Below are positions 27,883 to 38,000 of a DNA stretch of 64,000 bases, in pieces. Within the stretch, counting starts at the first letter, position 1; every line of letters begins with the position of its first letter. This DNA comes from Entomomonas sp. E2T0. GTDB taxonomy: Bacteria > Pseudomonadota > Gammaproteobacteria > Pseudomonadales > Pseudomonadaceae. Made by a program: the position numbers and the translations under genes. A model generated the notes under the pieces. The model made no database searches. It saw nothing but the letters and a program-made list of their open reading frames with translations, and was not told the DNA's origin. Location: NCBI RefSeq assembly GCF_025985425.1, contig NZ_CP094972.1, forward strand, positions 496,001-560,000, written 5' to 3'.

Positions 27883-28320
27883 TTATTTATCTTTTCTTTC
27901 CCACTCACCTTCAATGATATCTGGCTTATGTTGTTGATTACCATTAGTAGAACCATAGGCCTGTTGAGCTTTTGTGCTATATTTCACTAACAGTTTTTTA
28001 GCAAGCTGTATAAATAACCCTCTGCTTGCAGGAATAACTAACAATATCCCAACCACATTACCTAATAAGCCAGGTAAGAATAATAGCCCACCCCCTAGAC
28101 CTAAAAGCATACCATTCATCATTTCCCCATCAGGGGTTTCCCCTTGATTTACCTTTTGACGAATGCTCATTAATGTGGCAAGCCCTGCTAATCGTAAAAT
28201 TAATACACCTAAAATAGTAGTGGCTAAAATAATAAAAAGTGTTAAACCAATACCTAGAAATCTACCTGCTACAACTAATAGCACTATCTCAATAATAAAA
28301 TATATACCAAAAAAACGCAT
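27883..28320 (-). CDS. fxsA: FxsA family membrane protein
   Basis: The 145-residue protein has helices at about residues 5-22 and 25-45 and a further pair near 70-100 with the Gly-rich MNGMLLGLGGGLLFLPG segment typical of FxsA. E. coli FxsA overproduction relieves phage T7 exclusion by plasmid F; its normal role is unknown. The C-terminus is charged (IIEGEWERKDK). It sits directly upstream of groESL, as in pseudomonads. Confidence 0.88.
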   Translation of the reverse strand: MRFFGIYFIIEIVLLVVAGRFLGIGLTLFIILATTILGVLILRLAGLATLMSIRQKVNQGETPDGEMMNGMLLGLGGGLLFLPGLLGNVVGILLVIPASRGLFIQLAKKLLVKYSTKAQQAYGSTNGNQQHKPDIIEGEWERKDK

Positions 28321-28564
28321 ACCAACCTCTATCTAGTGCTATAACTTATCCTTTTTATACCATAACCATACTATGCCATATACTTAATAACACGAATATA
28401 TAAATATTTAAAATTACCTAAAAACACATTACAAAATTTTAAAATTAACTTATTAACGTTATATTGTTTTACATAATAAACAACCTATGTACTAAACCAT
28501 TATTGCTATTATAAGTCCAAAATAATCATCTTAAACTTTAAGTCCACATTAAATGGAGAGTTAT

Positions 28565-29395
28565 ATGCTAAGTAAAACAATAACTTTAAATAATGGTATA
28601 AAAATGCCTATTATTGGTTCGGGTACTTGGCCTTTACTAGGTAATGAATGTACTCGTACTGTCACCACTGCCATTGAACAAGGCTTTAGACTGATCGATA
28701 CAGCTGCCAAGTACAGTAACGAACAAGCTGTTGGCAAGGGTATCAAACAATCCAAAGTAGCTAGAGAGGAATTGTTTATTACCAGTAAGCTTCGTGGTAG
28801 CGCCCATGGTTATCAAAACACTATCAAAGCATTCCAACAAACCCTTAGAGACTTACAACTAGAGTATTTAGATCTGTATCTAATCCATTGGCCATTACCT
28901 AGCAAAGATCTTTATGTCGAAACATGGAAAGCTATAGCTACTCTTTATAATCAAGGACTTATTAGAGCTATTGGAGTTTCTAACTTCAAAATAGCGCATT
29001 TAGGCCGTATTATTGATGAAACAGGTGTTATTCCAGCAGTAGACCAAATTCAGCTTAGCCCTTATTTACCTCAAGAGGAAACTCGCTTATGGCTGGCTAA
29101 ATATAATATCGTTTGCCAAGCATGGAGCCCACTAGGCAGGGGAACAGATTTACTCAATACAAGTGTTATTACCAAAATTGCTGCTAAACACAATAAAACA
29201 CCAGCTCAAGTTGTTTTACGTTGGCATATACAATTGGGTAATAGCATTATCCCTAAATCTTCTAACCCAAAACGTATACAAGAAAATCTAAATCTTTTTG
29301 ATTTTGAATTAGACAAAGAGGATATGGTTTTAATATCTACATTAGATAGACATATAAAACCCAAGCAAGATCCTGATACCTATATGGAAGAATAG
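28565..29395 (+). CDS. Aldo/keto reductase (AKR5-like)
   Basis: This NADPH-dependent carbonyl reductase has the full catalytic tetrad: Asp45 and Tyr50 (DTAAKYSNE), Lys75 (ITSKL) and His108 (LIHWP). The NADPH-binding IIPKSSNPKRIQENL is near the C-terminus. I chose the ATG at 28565 (MLSKTITLNNG, 276 residues) because GGAG lies 6 bp upstream; an in-frame ATG at 28553 overlaps that site. The closest well-known relatives are 2,5-diketo-gluconate and methylglyoxal reductases, but the substrate cannot be read from sequence. Confidence 0.88.
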   Translation: MLSKTITLNNGIKMPIIGSGTWPLLGNECTRTVTTAIEQGFRLIDTAAKYSNEQAVGKGIKQSKVAREELFITSKLRGSAHGYQNTIKAFQQTLRDLQLEYLDLYLIHWPLPSKDLYVETWKAIATLYNQGLIRAIGVSNFKIAHLGRIIDETGVIPAVDQIQLSPYLPQEETRLWLAKYNIVCQAWSPLGRGTDLLNTSVITKIAAKHNKTPAQVVLRWHIQLGNSIIPKSSNPKRIQENLNLFDFELDKEDMVLISTLDRHIKPKQDPDTYMEE

Positions 29396-29409
29396 AATTT
29401 CTCTTGAGA

Positions 29410-29443
29410 TTAGCCATCTATGTCTAAAGCACTAGATGGCTAA
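29410..29443. terminator. Convergent terminator between the aldo/keto reductase and murJ
   Basis: A perfect 11-bp stem TTAGCCATCTA / TAGATGGCTAA has a 12-nt loop, then CTTTTAA on the plus strand. It lies between two convergent genes and ends 3 bp before the murJ stop. Confidence 0.6.
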
Positions 29444-29446
29444 CTT

Positions 29447-31018
29447 TTAATCAGAAGCTGTTTGCCTAAAATGTTTTGGTCTCATACCAAATATTCCCAA
29501 GGCAGCAAAAAATACCACTATGCCTGCAATTACTAGAATACTCATTTCTAATACACGTTTTTTCCAGCCCCAAGCAAACCATTCAATTGAGGGTACATTA
29601 AGCCAATAGATAAGCGCAGCCATTACTGCACAAGCTGCAACTAATCTTAAAATAAATAATCGCCAACCTGCACTTGGCATATAAACGCCAGCCTTACGAA
29701 GCCCCCACAATAATAACCATGTATTTAGTACGGAAGATAAGGAAGTAGCTAAAGCCAAGCCAACATGCTGTAAAGGCCAAATAAGAACTAAATTAAATCC
29801 CATATTGGCAACCATACAAACAATAGCTATCTTAACAGGTGTTTTTAAATCTTGACGGGCAAAGTAACCAGGTGCCAATACCTTAATTAACATAAATGTT
29901 AAAACACCTAGAGAGTAAGCTTGTAGCGCCATAGCTGATTGCTCAACCGCATAATCTGTCATCTTGCCATAATTATAAAGCGTAGCAATTAATGGCTCTG
30001 CTAATAAACCTAAAGCCAATGCAGCAGGAACGCCTACTAATAAAACCATTCTAATCGCCCAATCTAAGGTTGCAGAAAATGCCTTGGGATCTTCCCCTGC
30101 ATGTTGCCTTGATAAGCTTGGCAAAATAACAGTACCAATGGCAATACCAAAAGCACCTAATGGTAGTTCAGATAATCGATCTGCATAATAAAGCCAAGAA
30201 ACACTACCTTCCCGTAGGAAAGAAGCTAAAATTGTATCTAACAATAAGTTAATTTGGCTAACAGAAACACTTAATAAAGCAGGTAGCATTAATAACAAAA
30301 TCCGCCTTACCCCCTCATCTTTATGCAACCTAGGACGAGGTAATAATTTTATTTTTACTAAAAAAGGTAATTGGAAAAGAAACTGTGCAACACCTGCAAT
30401 AAAAACACCCCATGCTAAAGCCATTACAGGCTCTTTGAAATAAGGTGACATTAATATAGTTGCCGCAATCATACTAATATTTAAAAATACAGGGGTTACA
30501 GCGGGTACTGCAAACTTACCATAACTATTTAAAATACCGCTACAAAACGCAGTTAAAGAAATCAGCATTAAATAAGGAAAAGTAATCCGCAGTAACTCCC
30601 CTGCTAATTCCATTTTATAAGGATCATTATAGAAGCCTGGTGCAAACACCATCATAATATAAGGCGCAAAAATCACTCCAAATACAGTGATACCAGAGAG
30701 CACTAATCCCAACGCCCCCATAGTGCGGTCAACCAATAATTTAACTTCATCTAAACTACGCTTGGTACGATACTCTGAAAGAACAGGAACAAAAGCCTGT
30801 GCAAAAGCACCCTCAGCAAATAAGCGACGTAAAAAATTAGGAATGCGAAAAGCAACAAAAAAAGCATCGGCAGCAGAATTGGAACCAAAATAACGAGCAA
30901 CCACAATATCGCGCACCATCCCTAGAACACGAGATAATAGTGTCATCAAACTTACAATAATACTGGAACGCAATAAACCACTGCTTTTTGCTTTTTGTGG
31001 TACCTGTTCTGTTGTCAT
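29447..31018 (-). CDS. murJ: Lipid II flippase MurJ
   Basis: MurJ flips lipid II across the inner membrane for peptidoglycan synthesis. The 523-residue, very hydrophobic protein has about 14 helices and the family start SSIIVSLMTLLSRVLGMVRDI. It continues with RIPNFLRRLFAEGAFAQAFVPV, including the conserved arginines of the central cavity. It is divergent from rpsT, the usual gammaproteobacterial pairing. Confidence 0.95.
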   Translation of the reverse strand: MTTEQVPQKAKSSGLLRSSIIVSLMTLLSRVLGMVRDIVVARYFGSNSAADAFFVAFRIPNFLRRLFAEGAFAQAFVPVLSEYRTKRSLDEVKLLVDRTMGALGLVLSGITVFGVIFAPYIMMVFAPGFYNDPYKMELAGELLRITFPYLMLISLTAFCSGILNSYGKFAVPAVTPVFLNISMIAATILMSPYFKEPVMALAWGVFIAGVAQFLFQLPFLVKIKLLPRPRLHKDEGVRRILLLMLPALLSVSVSQINLLLDTILASFLREGSVSWLYYADRLSELPLGAFGIAIGTVILPSLSRQHAGEDPKAFSATLDWAIRMVLLVGVPAALALGLLAEPLIATLYNYGKMTDYAVEQSAMALQAYSLGVLTFMLIKVLAPGYFARQDLKTPVKIAIVCMVANMGFNLVLIWPLQHVGLALATSLSSVLNTWLLLWGLRKAGVYMPSAGWRLFILRLVAACAVMAALIYWLNVPSIEWFAWGWKKRVLEMSILVIAGIVVFFAALGIFGMRPKHFRQTASD

Positions 31019-31203
31019 AATAGAAATTTGTTCCTAGAAATACCTTAAAAATAGGTTTATCATCAAGTTACTTTTTATAGCTAAAGCCAATTAGAGGCGC
31101 AAAGTTTAAGAAGGTTCTTTACACACAGCAAACTTTATTTAATCGCTAACTTGGGTTATATTAACCCATGCTTTAAGCATTTATAATAGTCAGGACAAAA
31201 TGC

Positions 31204-31232
31204 TTGACATTACCCTATAAAAGAGGCAATAT
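31204..31232 (+). promoter_or_regulatory. Promoter of rpsT
   Basis: A perfect -35 TTGACA (31204-31209) and a -10-like CAATAT (31227-31232) are 17 bp apart. A GC-rich stretch (TGCCGCCC) follows the -10, the kind of discriminator seen at ppGpp-repressed ribosomal promoters. Confidence 0.55.
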
Positions 31233-31278
31233 TGCCGCCCTTAATTTTATTAATCAAGTTTTTTCGAGGAGTTGAAAG

Positions 31279-31548
31279 GTGGCAAATACCCCTTCCGCAA
31301 AAAAACGCGCAAGACAAGCTGAAAAGCAACGCGCTCACAATGCCAGCTTGCGCTCTATGGTTCGTACTTATATCAAGAACGTAGTTAAAGCTTTAGAAAC
31401 TAAAGATTTAGAGAAATCTAAAGCCGCTTATGAAAAAGCAGTTCCTGTTATTGATCGTATTGCTGACAAAGGTATTATCAGTAAGAATAAAGCTGCGCGT
31501 CATAAGAGCCGTTTAAACGCGCACTTAAAAGCATTAAGCGCTGCTTAA
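31279..31548 (+). CDS. rpsT: 30S ribosomal protein S20
   Basis: S20 binds 16S rRNA early in 30S assembly. The 89-residue protein starts with GTG ([20 protein letters not shown]), with an AGGAG site upstream. The rare start codon is in line with rpsT in enterics, where a non-AUG start is part of translational autoregulation. It is basic and all-helical, with its own promoter and terminator. Confidence 0.97.
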   Translation: MANTPSAKKRARQAEKQRAHNASLRSMVRTYIKNVVKALETKDLEKSKAAYEKAVPVIDRIADKGIISKNKAARHKSRLNAHLKALSAA

Positions 31549-31567
31549 TCTTTAAAAAAGATTTAAA

Positions 31568-31600
31568 ACAAAACCGACTTAATTGTCGGTTTTGTTGTTT
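31568..31600 (+). terminator. Rho-independent terminator of rpsT
   Basis: An 11-bp stem built on AAAACCGAC / GTCGGTTTT has a 6-nt loop and is followed by a T-rich tail, 20 bp after the stop. Confidence 0.85.
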
Positions 31601-31622
31601 TTAAAAATATTATTTAAGTGTA

Positions 31623-32111
31623 TTACTCCATAATAGGTAAACTTAATGTTTCCTTAAGCTCCTCCATTACAATATAGCTTTTAGATTCCCTGACATGAGG
31701 TAATTTTAATAAAATATCTCCTAACAACTTACGATAAGAGGCCATTTCCGAAATACGTGCTTTTAGTAAATAGTCAAAATCTCCTGATACCAAATGACAC
31801 TCCTGCACTTGAGGTAATTTGATAACAGCTTTTCTAAACTCTTCAAAAATATCACCTGACTTGTAAGAAAGGTTAATTTCCACAAAAACCAAAAGATTAG
31901 ATTTTAAATGTTTTGGATTAAGTTGAGCATGGTAACCTAGTATTACTTTTTCCCTTTCTAATCTTCTCACTCTTTCTGTACAGGGTGTTGTAGATAACCC
32001 TACTCTTTCCCCAAGTTCTGTAAAAGGGATACGCCCTTCTTGTTGCAATATCTTTAAGATATGTCGATCAATTTTATCCAAATCTCGCCGACTCTCTTTT
32101 TGTGTTCTCAT
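31623..32111 (-). CDS. dadR: Lrp/AsnC-family regulator DadR
   Basis: DadR activates alanine catabolic genes in response to L-alanine in Pseudomonas. The start at 32111 (MRTQKESRRDLDKIDRHIL) gives 162 residues, the length of pseudomonad DadR; a GTG four codons upstream has no ribosome binding site. The N-terminal helix-turn-helix is TELGERVGLSTTPCTERVRR and the C-terminal RAM ligand domain includes ECHLVSGDFDYLLKAR. It is divergent from dadA, its likely target, with a 144-bp shared control region. Confidence 0.9.
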   Translation of the reverse strand: MRTQKESRRDLDKIDRHILKILQQEGRIPFTELGERVGLSTTPCTERVRRLEREKVILGYHAQLNPKHLKSNLLVFVEINLSYKSGDIFEEFRKAVIKLPQVQECHLVSGDFDYLLKARISEMASYRKLLGDILLKLPHVRESKSYIVMEELKETLSLPIME

Positions 32112-32182
32112 CACAATATCCACTATTTATATTAATAAATACCATAATAAACGCTAAATATTATTAATCAAACAGAAAAATA

Positions 32183-32209
32183 AACTAGATAATTCACTAT
32201 ATACTAGTT
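32183..32209. promoter_or_regulatory. Dyad in the dadR-dadA control region
   Basis: AACTAG (32183-32188) and CTAGTT (32204-32209) form a 6-bp dyad with a 15-bp spacer, overlapping a TATACT that may be a dadA -10. Lrp-family proteins bind degenerate dyads in such regions, so it is a candidate DadR site. Confidence 0.3.
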
Positions 32210-32255
32210 ATTAATCTTGTTTATAAAAATAACTATTGATATTAAGAGGTAGTTT

Positions 32256-33512
32256 ATGCGGGTACTTATATTGGGTAGCGGAGTTACTGGTACAACACTC
32301 GCCTATTATCTTGCCAAAAAAGGAATGCAAGTTACTGTAGTAGATCGTCAATCAGGCCCAGCTTTAGAAACAAGCTATGGTAATGCTGGACAAATCTCTC
32401 CAGGGTATGCCTCTCCATGGGCTGCCCCAGGAATACCTTTCAAAGCACTAAAATGGCTGCCTCAAAGACACGCACCATTAGCAATTCATGCTACAACTGA
32501 TTCACTACAGTACCGTTGGATGATGCAGATGCTACGTAACTGTACAGCAAGTCGCTATGCAATTAACAAAGAGCGAATGGTGCGCCTTTCTGAATATAGC
32601 CGTGATTGCTTAGATCAGTTACGTAATGAGACAGGTCTAACCTATGAAGAAAGAACATTAGGTACTACCCAGCTCTTTCGCACTCAACAACAATTAGATG
32701 CCTCAGCCAAAGACATCAAAGTGTTAAAAGAGTCCGGTGTACCTTATGAAGTATTAGACCGAGCAGGTATTGTGCAGGTAGAACCTGCACTAGCTCCAGT
32801 AGTTGACAAACTCACGGGGGCCTTACGGTTACCCTATGATGAAACAGGTGATTGTTATTTATTTACCACACGTATTGCTAATATGGCAAAAGACCTAGGT
32901 GTTGAATTTAAATTTAATAGCATTATTGATCGACTGCATATTAGCAATAATATTATTAATGGAGTATGGATTGATGGTGAACTTGTTCAAGCAGATCGTT
33001 ATGTCTTATGTTTAGGTAGCTATACACCAAAGTTTTTAGCTTCTGTAGGAATTTATGTACCCATTTATCCATTAAAAGGCTATTCACTAACAATACCTAT
33101 TACCAATGCTGAAATGTCGCCTGTTTCTACTATTTTGGATGAAACTTACAAAGTAGCCATCACCCGTTTTGATAATCGAATTCGTGTAGGTGGTATGGCT
33201 GAAATATCTGGTTTTGATTTATCCCTCAATCCTAGACGACGAGAAACCTTAAAAATGGTTACTCAAGACCTCTACCCACAAGGTGGAGATATTACTAAAG
33301 CCGAGTTTTGGACCGGTTTGAGACCAGCTACTCCAGATGGAACTCCAATTATTGGTGAAACTCTTATCAAAAATCTTTATCTAAACACAGGACATGGAAC
33401 CTTAGGTTGGACAATGGCTGCTGGTTCTGGTCGCTACTTAAGTGATATATTAGCAGGCCAGAAGCCCGAAATTAGCACCGAAGGTTTTGATATTTCACGC
33501 TATAAAAAATAA
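32256..33512 (+). CDS. dadA: D-amino acid dehydrogenase small subunit
   Basis: DadA is an FAD enzyme at the inner membrane that oxidises D-alanine to pyruvate and passes electrons to quinone. The 418-residue protein starts with the dinucleotide fold [16 protein letters not shown] and has the family segments [19 protein letters not shown] and the C-terminal [15 protein letters not shown]. An AGAGGT ribosome binding site precedes the ATG. With RidA and alanine racemase it forms the L-alanine to pyruvate route. Confidence 0.95.
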   Translation: MRVLILGSGVTGTTLAYYLAKKGMQVTVVDRQSGPALETSYGNAGQISPGYASPWAAPGIPFKALKWLPQRHAPLAIHATTDSLQYRWMMQMLRNCTASRYAINKERMVRLSEYSRDCLDQLRNETGLTYEERTLGTTQLFRTQQQLDASAKDIKVLKESGVPYEVLDRAGIVQVEPALAPVVDKLTGALRLPYDETGDCYLFTTRIANMAKDLGVEFKFNSIIDRLHISNNIINGVWIDGELVQADRYVLCLGSYTPKFLASVGIYVPIYPLKGYSLTIPITNAEMSPVSTILDETYKVAITRFDNRIRVGGMAEISGFDLSLNPRRRETLKMVTQDLYPQGGDITKAEFWTGLRPATPDGTPIIGETLIKNLYLNTGHGTLGWTMAAGSGRYLSDILAGQKPEISTEGFDISRYKK

Positions 33513-33524
33513 TTAGGAGTTATT

Positions 33525-33878
33525 ATGTCAATTAAACGTCTACATGCTAATAAACGCATGAGCCAAGTAGTTATTCATAATGGTCTAGCTTATCTTTCAG
33601 GCCAAGTTTGTGAAGATGTACAAGGTGATATTGAAAAACAAACTAAAGAAACCTTAGCCGCTATTGAAAAATTGTTAGGTGAAGCAGGCACCGACAAAAC
33701 ACGAATTCTTTCAGCCACTATTTATTTAAAAGATATTGAAAAAGACTTTGAAAATATGAATCGTGTTTGGGATACATGGCTACCTGAAGGTGTTACTCCA
33801 GCAAGAGCCACTGTTGAAGCAAAAATGTGTGAACCTGAGCTATTAATTGAAATTAGTATAGTCGCCACATTACCTTAA
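33525..33878 (+). CDS. RidA family enamine/imine deaminase
   Basis: The 117-residue RidA-fold protein lies 12 bp after dadA. Family members hydrolyse reactive enamine/imine intermediates. Here 2-iminopropanoate released during D-alanine oxidation is the likely substrate, since this gene has the same position in Pseudomonas dad clusters. The substrate-binding Arg is seen in GVTPARATVEA, and the C-terminal CEPELLIEISIVA is typical. Confidence 0.9.
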   Translation: MSIKRLHANKRMSQVVIHNGLAYLSGQVCEDVQGDIEKQTKETLAAIEKLLGEAGTDKTRILSATIYLKDIEKDFENMNRVWDTWLPEGVTPARATVEAKMCEPELLIEISIVATLP

Positions 33879-33887
33879 TGTATAGTG

Positions 33888-33908
33888 AGCTATCACTTTG
33901 TGATAGCT
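33888..33908 (+). promoter_or_regulatory. Hairpin between ridA and alanine racemase
   Basis: A perfect 9-bp stem AGCTATCAC / GTGATAGCT has a 3-nt loop, 9 bp after the RidA stop. There is no T run, so it may tune expression or block 3' decay inside the operon. Confidence 0.4.
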
Positions 33909-33954
33909 AATAACCTTTATTGATCCTCTTATTAAATATAATTGAGAACTAATC

Positions 33955-35025
33955 ATGCGTCCTGCTCAAGCTATTATTGATCTTAAAGCCCTTTGCTATA
34001 ACTACCAATTAGCTCGCTCTATTTCTGGCTCTAAAGCCATTGCTGTTATTAAAGCAGATGCTTATGGTCACGGAGCTGTGCAATGTGCAAAAGCATTAGA
34101 AAAAGAGGCTAATGCTTTTGCTGTAGCTTGTATAGAAGAAGCTTTGGAATTAAGAGAAGCAGGTATTCTGAATCCTATTCTATTATTAGAAGGTTTCTTT
34201 GAAGAAAGTGAATTAGCATTAATAGATAAATTTGATTTATGGGTAGTTATTCACTCCCACTGGCAAATTGCTGCTATTGAAAAAGCATCTTTAAGCAAAC
34301 CATTAAATATATTTCTTAAAATGGATTCAGGCATGCATCGAGTAGGTTTCTTTCCAGAACACTATAAGGCTGCTTACCAAAAACTTTTGACAACAAATAA
34401 AGTAGCTAAGATCACCTTAATGACTCATTTTGCTCGCTCTGATGAGCTAGACACTGATTATACGAAACAACAACTAACAACATTTCAACAAATCTCCAAA
34501 ACATTAAATGCAGAAACCTGCCTATGTAATTCGCCAACCTTATTAGCCTATCCTGAACTGGCTACTGATTGGGTACGCCCTGGGATTATGCTCTACGGTT
34601 CTTCACCTTTCAATCAACCACAATCACCAGCAGATCAATTAACGCCTGTGATGACCTTACAATCAAAAATTATTGCTACACGAGAGCTACCTATGGGAGA
34701 ACCAATAGGTTATGGTGGTCGTTTTATTACTAACAAGCCCATGCGCATAGGTATAGTAGCAATGGGTTATGCTGATGGTTACCCCCGCCATGCACCTAAC
34801 GATACTCCTGTACTACTAGAAGGAAAAAAAACTAGACTAATTGGTCGAGTTTCTATGGATATGCTGACAATCGATTTAACAGATCATCCTAATGCAGGTG
34901 TTGGCAGTCAAGTGGAGTTATGGGGGAAAAATATTTTAGCCAGTGATATAGCAAAACTTGCTGATACAATTTCCTATCAATTGTTTTGCAACGTTAAACG
35001 GGTGCCTAGACTATTTACCTACTAG
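33955..35025 (+). CDS. dadX: Alanine racemase (catabolic DadX type)
   Basis: This PLP racemase interconverts L- and D-alanine. The 356-residue protein has the PLP Lys33 in AVIKADAYGHG and the second catalytic base Tyr253 in EPIGYGGRF. Its place after dadA and ridA indicates the catabolic isozyme DadX, but sequence alone does not exclude that it also supplies D-Ala for the cell wall if it is the only racemase. No signal peptide is seen. Confidence 0.9.
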   Translation: MRPAQAIIDLKALCYNYQLARSISGSKAIAVIKADAYGHGAVQCAKALEKEANAFAVACIEEALELREAGILNPILLLEGFFEESELALIDKFDLWVVIHSHWQIAAIEKASLSKPLNIFLKMDSGMHRVGFFPEHYKAAYQKLLTTNKVAKITLMTHFARSDELDTDYTKQQLTTFQQISKTLNAETCLCNSPTLLAYPELATDWVRPGIMLYGSSPFNQPQSPADQLTPVMTLQSKIIATRELPMGEPIGYGGRFITNKPMRIGIVAMGYADGYPRHAPNDTPVLLEGKKTRLIGRVSMDMLTIDLTDHPNAGVGSQVELWGKNILASDIAKLADTISYQLFCNVKRVPRLFTY

Positions 35026-35088
35026 CCCAAATAGCAACAACTGTGCATAATAAAAAAGGATTTTTTACAGGCAAAGGGCTCGCTAAAG

Positions 35089-38000
35089 ATGAAGCAGACG
35101 TGGTACATTTTTTTACTTTTATTACTTAGCTTTACACTACCAAGTTTTGCAGCTCCTGCTGCAACTAACGCTAATGAGGCAACCAATGCTGTATCTACCA
35201 CAACTATTCAACAAGCAATTGATGACTTACCAGCCAAAAAATTACCTGAAAATGAAGCAACTGTAGCCAAATCAAACCTTGAACAAGCCTTACAATTTGC
35301 AAAAAATCGTGACGAATCTGAATCTAAAATTGCCAGCCTAAAAAATCAACTTGCCGATGCTCCTGCTAAGTCCAATACTTATCGTCAACAACTAGAAGAA
35401 CTTACGGCCAATCCTGCTAAAACCATTCGTGATATAGAACCCAAGATGAGTGATGCTGAATTACAGCAGCGTCAGAGTGATAACAATACACAAATTACTA
35501 ATTGGCAAATAGAATTAACTAATGCCAATAATACTATTCAACAACTACAAACACGTCCAGAACAAACACAGTCACAAATTAGTACTTTACAAGCCCGTCT
35601 GCAAGAAATAGCAGATCAACTAAAAATTACCCAAACAGATGCTGTTAAGCTTAAGCTTCAAGCAGAACAAGCCGCTATTAATGCACAGATTAATTTAATA
35701 AACCAAGAACTTGCTGGTAGCAGCGTATTACAAGATTACTCAACTAGTTCACGCAACTTGCTTACTGAACGAATTAATAGATTGGAGCAAGAAAACCTAC
35801 AACTACAAAATATTATTAATGCTCGTAGACAAGCTGCAACAGAAAAAACTGTGCAAGATTTAGCACAACATCAAGGCAACCAAACAGACACATTATTAAG
35901 TCAAGAAAGCGAAACCAACCTTAAACTTTCTGAATACCTTTTAAAAAGTAATAATCGCTTAAATGAAATCAGTCAACTCAATCAAACAACCAAACAACAA
36001 TTAAATAAAACACAAAAAATTGAAGAAACATTAAAAGAACAAAGCCTTGCATTAAAAAATAGTATTGCTCTCTCTAGAATTTTATATCAACAAAAGCAGG
36101 TATTACCAACGCCAATAGAGGATAATCTAGCTAATGAAATAGCCAACTTACGCATATACCAGTTCCAACTTAACGAACAACAAGAACAATTTATTAGTCC
36201 AAGTAACTATGTAAATAGATTACTCGCTAATAATACAGATGTTAATGATGATTTACGGCAAAAGCTACTTGAACTCGCTAGAACTCGCCAGCAATTATTT
36301 AGCCAATTACAATATTCTTTAAATAGCTTAACTACTGAGGCCATTAATCTACAGTTAACTAAACAACAACTACAAAAAAAAGTATCACAGATTTCTGATG
36401 ATATAGATGAAAAAATGTTCTGGCTACCCAGTAATTCAACGTTAGGATGGAACTGGCTAAAACAAGTACCAAGTCGTTTAAAAGAAGAACTTAGCTCTAT
36501 TTCTTGGCAGCAAACGCTAACAGACTTAGGGCGAGGGCTGATTGATAGACCTTGGATATTTGCTCCTGTTGTCTTCTTTATTATATTACTACTTTGGAAA
36601 CGCTGTTATTTATCAGCCAGAATAGAATCGCTTAACAAAGAAGTAGGCAATGTAAGGCATGACTCACAACTCCATACCCCATTAGTTATCCTATTTAATA
36701 TTTTACTTGCCCTTCCTGTGGCTTTAGTGCTTGCTTTAGGAGGAATTGCACTATTATTAGACGGGCAAGGAATGAATATTGCCTATGGCAAGACATTATT
36801 AGAATTAGCATTAGGTTGGATGTTTTTCTATACAACATATCGACTATTATCACCTAATAATGTAGCAATGACTCACTTCAATTGGAGTGAACGACAAGTA
36901 GCCACAATGCGCAAACAGATCGTTCAAATAGGTGCTTTATCACTCGTTTTAATGTCTGTCGTTACCATTGCTAGTCAACAGTTAGGCAATTTAGCCAATG
37001 ATGTTTTAGGTATTATTATCGTTGTTATTTGTTACCTTTTAATGGCCTTGATAATTGCTCGTACTGTTTTTTCAAAAAAAGCCAGATGTTACTTTAATAC
37101 TATCCGCTGGATTATGGCTATTGCTATTGTTTCACTACCTATCATTCTTATGATTGCAACTATTGCAGGTTATTACTATACCGCTCTACGATTAACTGAC
37201 CGTCTAATAGATACCCTCTACGCATTATTAATATGGGTAGTATCTGAGGCAGTATTAGTTCGTGGACTAAGCGTAGCTGCCCGTCGTATAGCTTTCCAAC
37301 GTGCATTAGAGAAACGAAAAAATAAAGCAGAAACCAAAGAAGGTGAAGAAGAAATAATTGAAGAGCCTGTATTAGATATTCAAGAAATTAACCAACAATC
37401 ATTACGCCTCATCCGCTTAGGTTTATTTGTTGCTTTTGGTTTTACACTATACTGGATATGGTCAGATGTTTTGGCAGTATTCTCTTACTTAGACACTATT
37501 ACACTATATCAGTATATCGGGGCAGATGGCGCGACTTTAGTTCCTTTAACACTAAAAGCATTTATTATGGCTATTGTTATAGCAATCGTAAGCGTCGTAT
37601 TAACCCGTAACCTCCCTGGTTTACTTGAAGTCACTGTATTATCTCGTCTCAATCTAGAACGGGGTATTTCTTATGCCACTACTACCTTACTGACTTATAT
37701 CATCATCGCTGTTGGCTTCTCTCTAACATTGGGCCTATTAGGTGTTAGTTGGAATAAATTACAATGGTTAGTTGCTGCACTTTCAGTAGGGTTAGGTTTT
37801 GGATTACAAGAAATCTTTAAAAACTTTGTATCAGGTATTATTCTACTTTTTGAACGCCCTGTTCGGATTGGCGATAGAATCACAGTAGGAGGTGTTACGG
37901 GTACAGTAAATCGTATTCAAATCCGTGCTACCCGCGTAACAGATGGTGACCGTAAAGAGGTTATTATTCCTAATACCACCTTTGCAACAGGTCAACTTAT

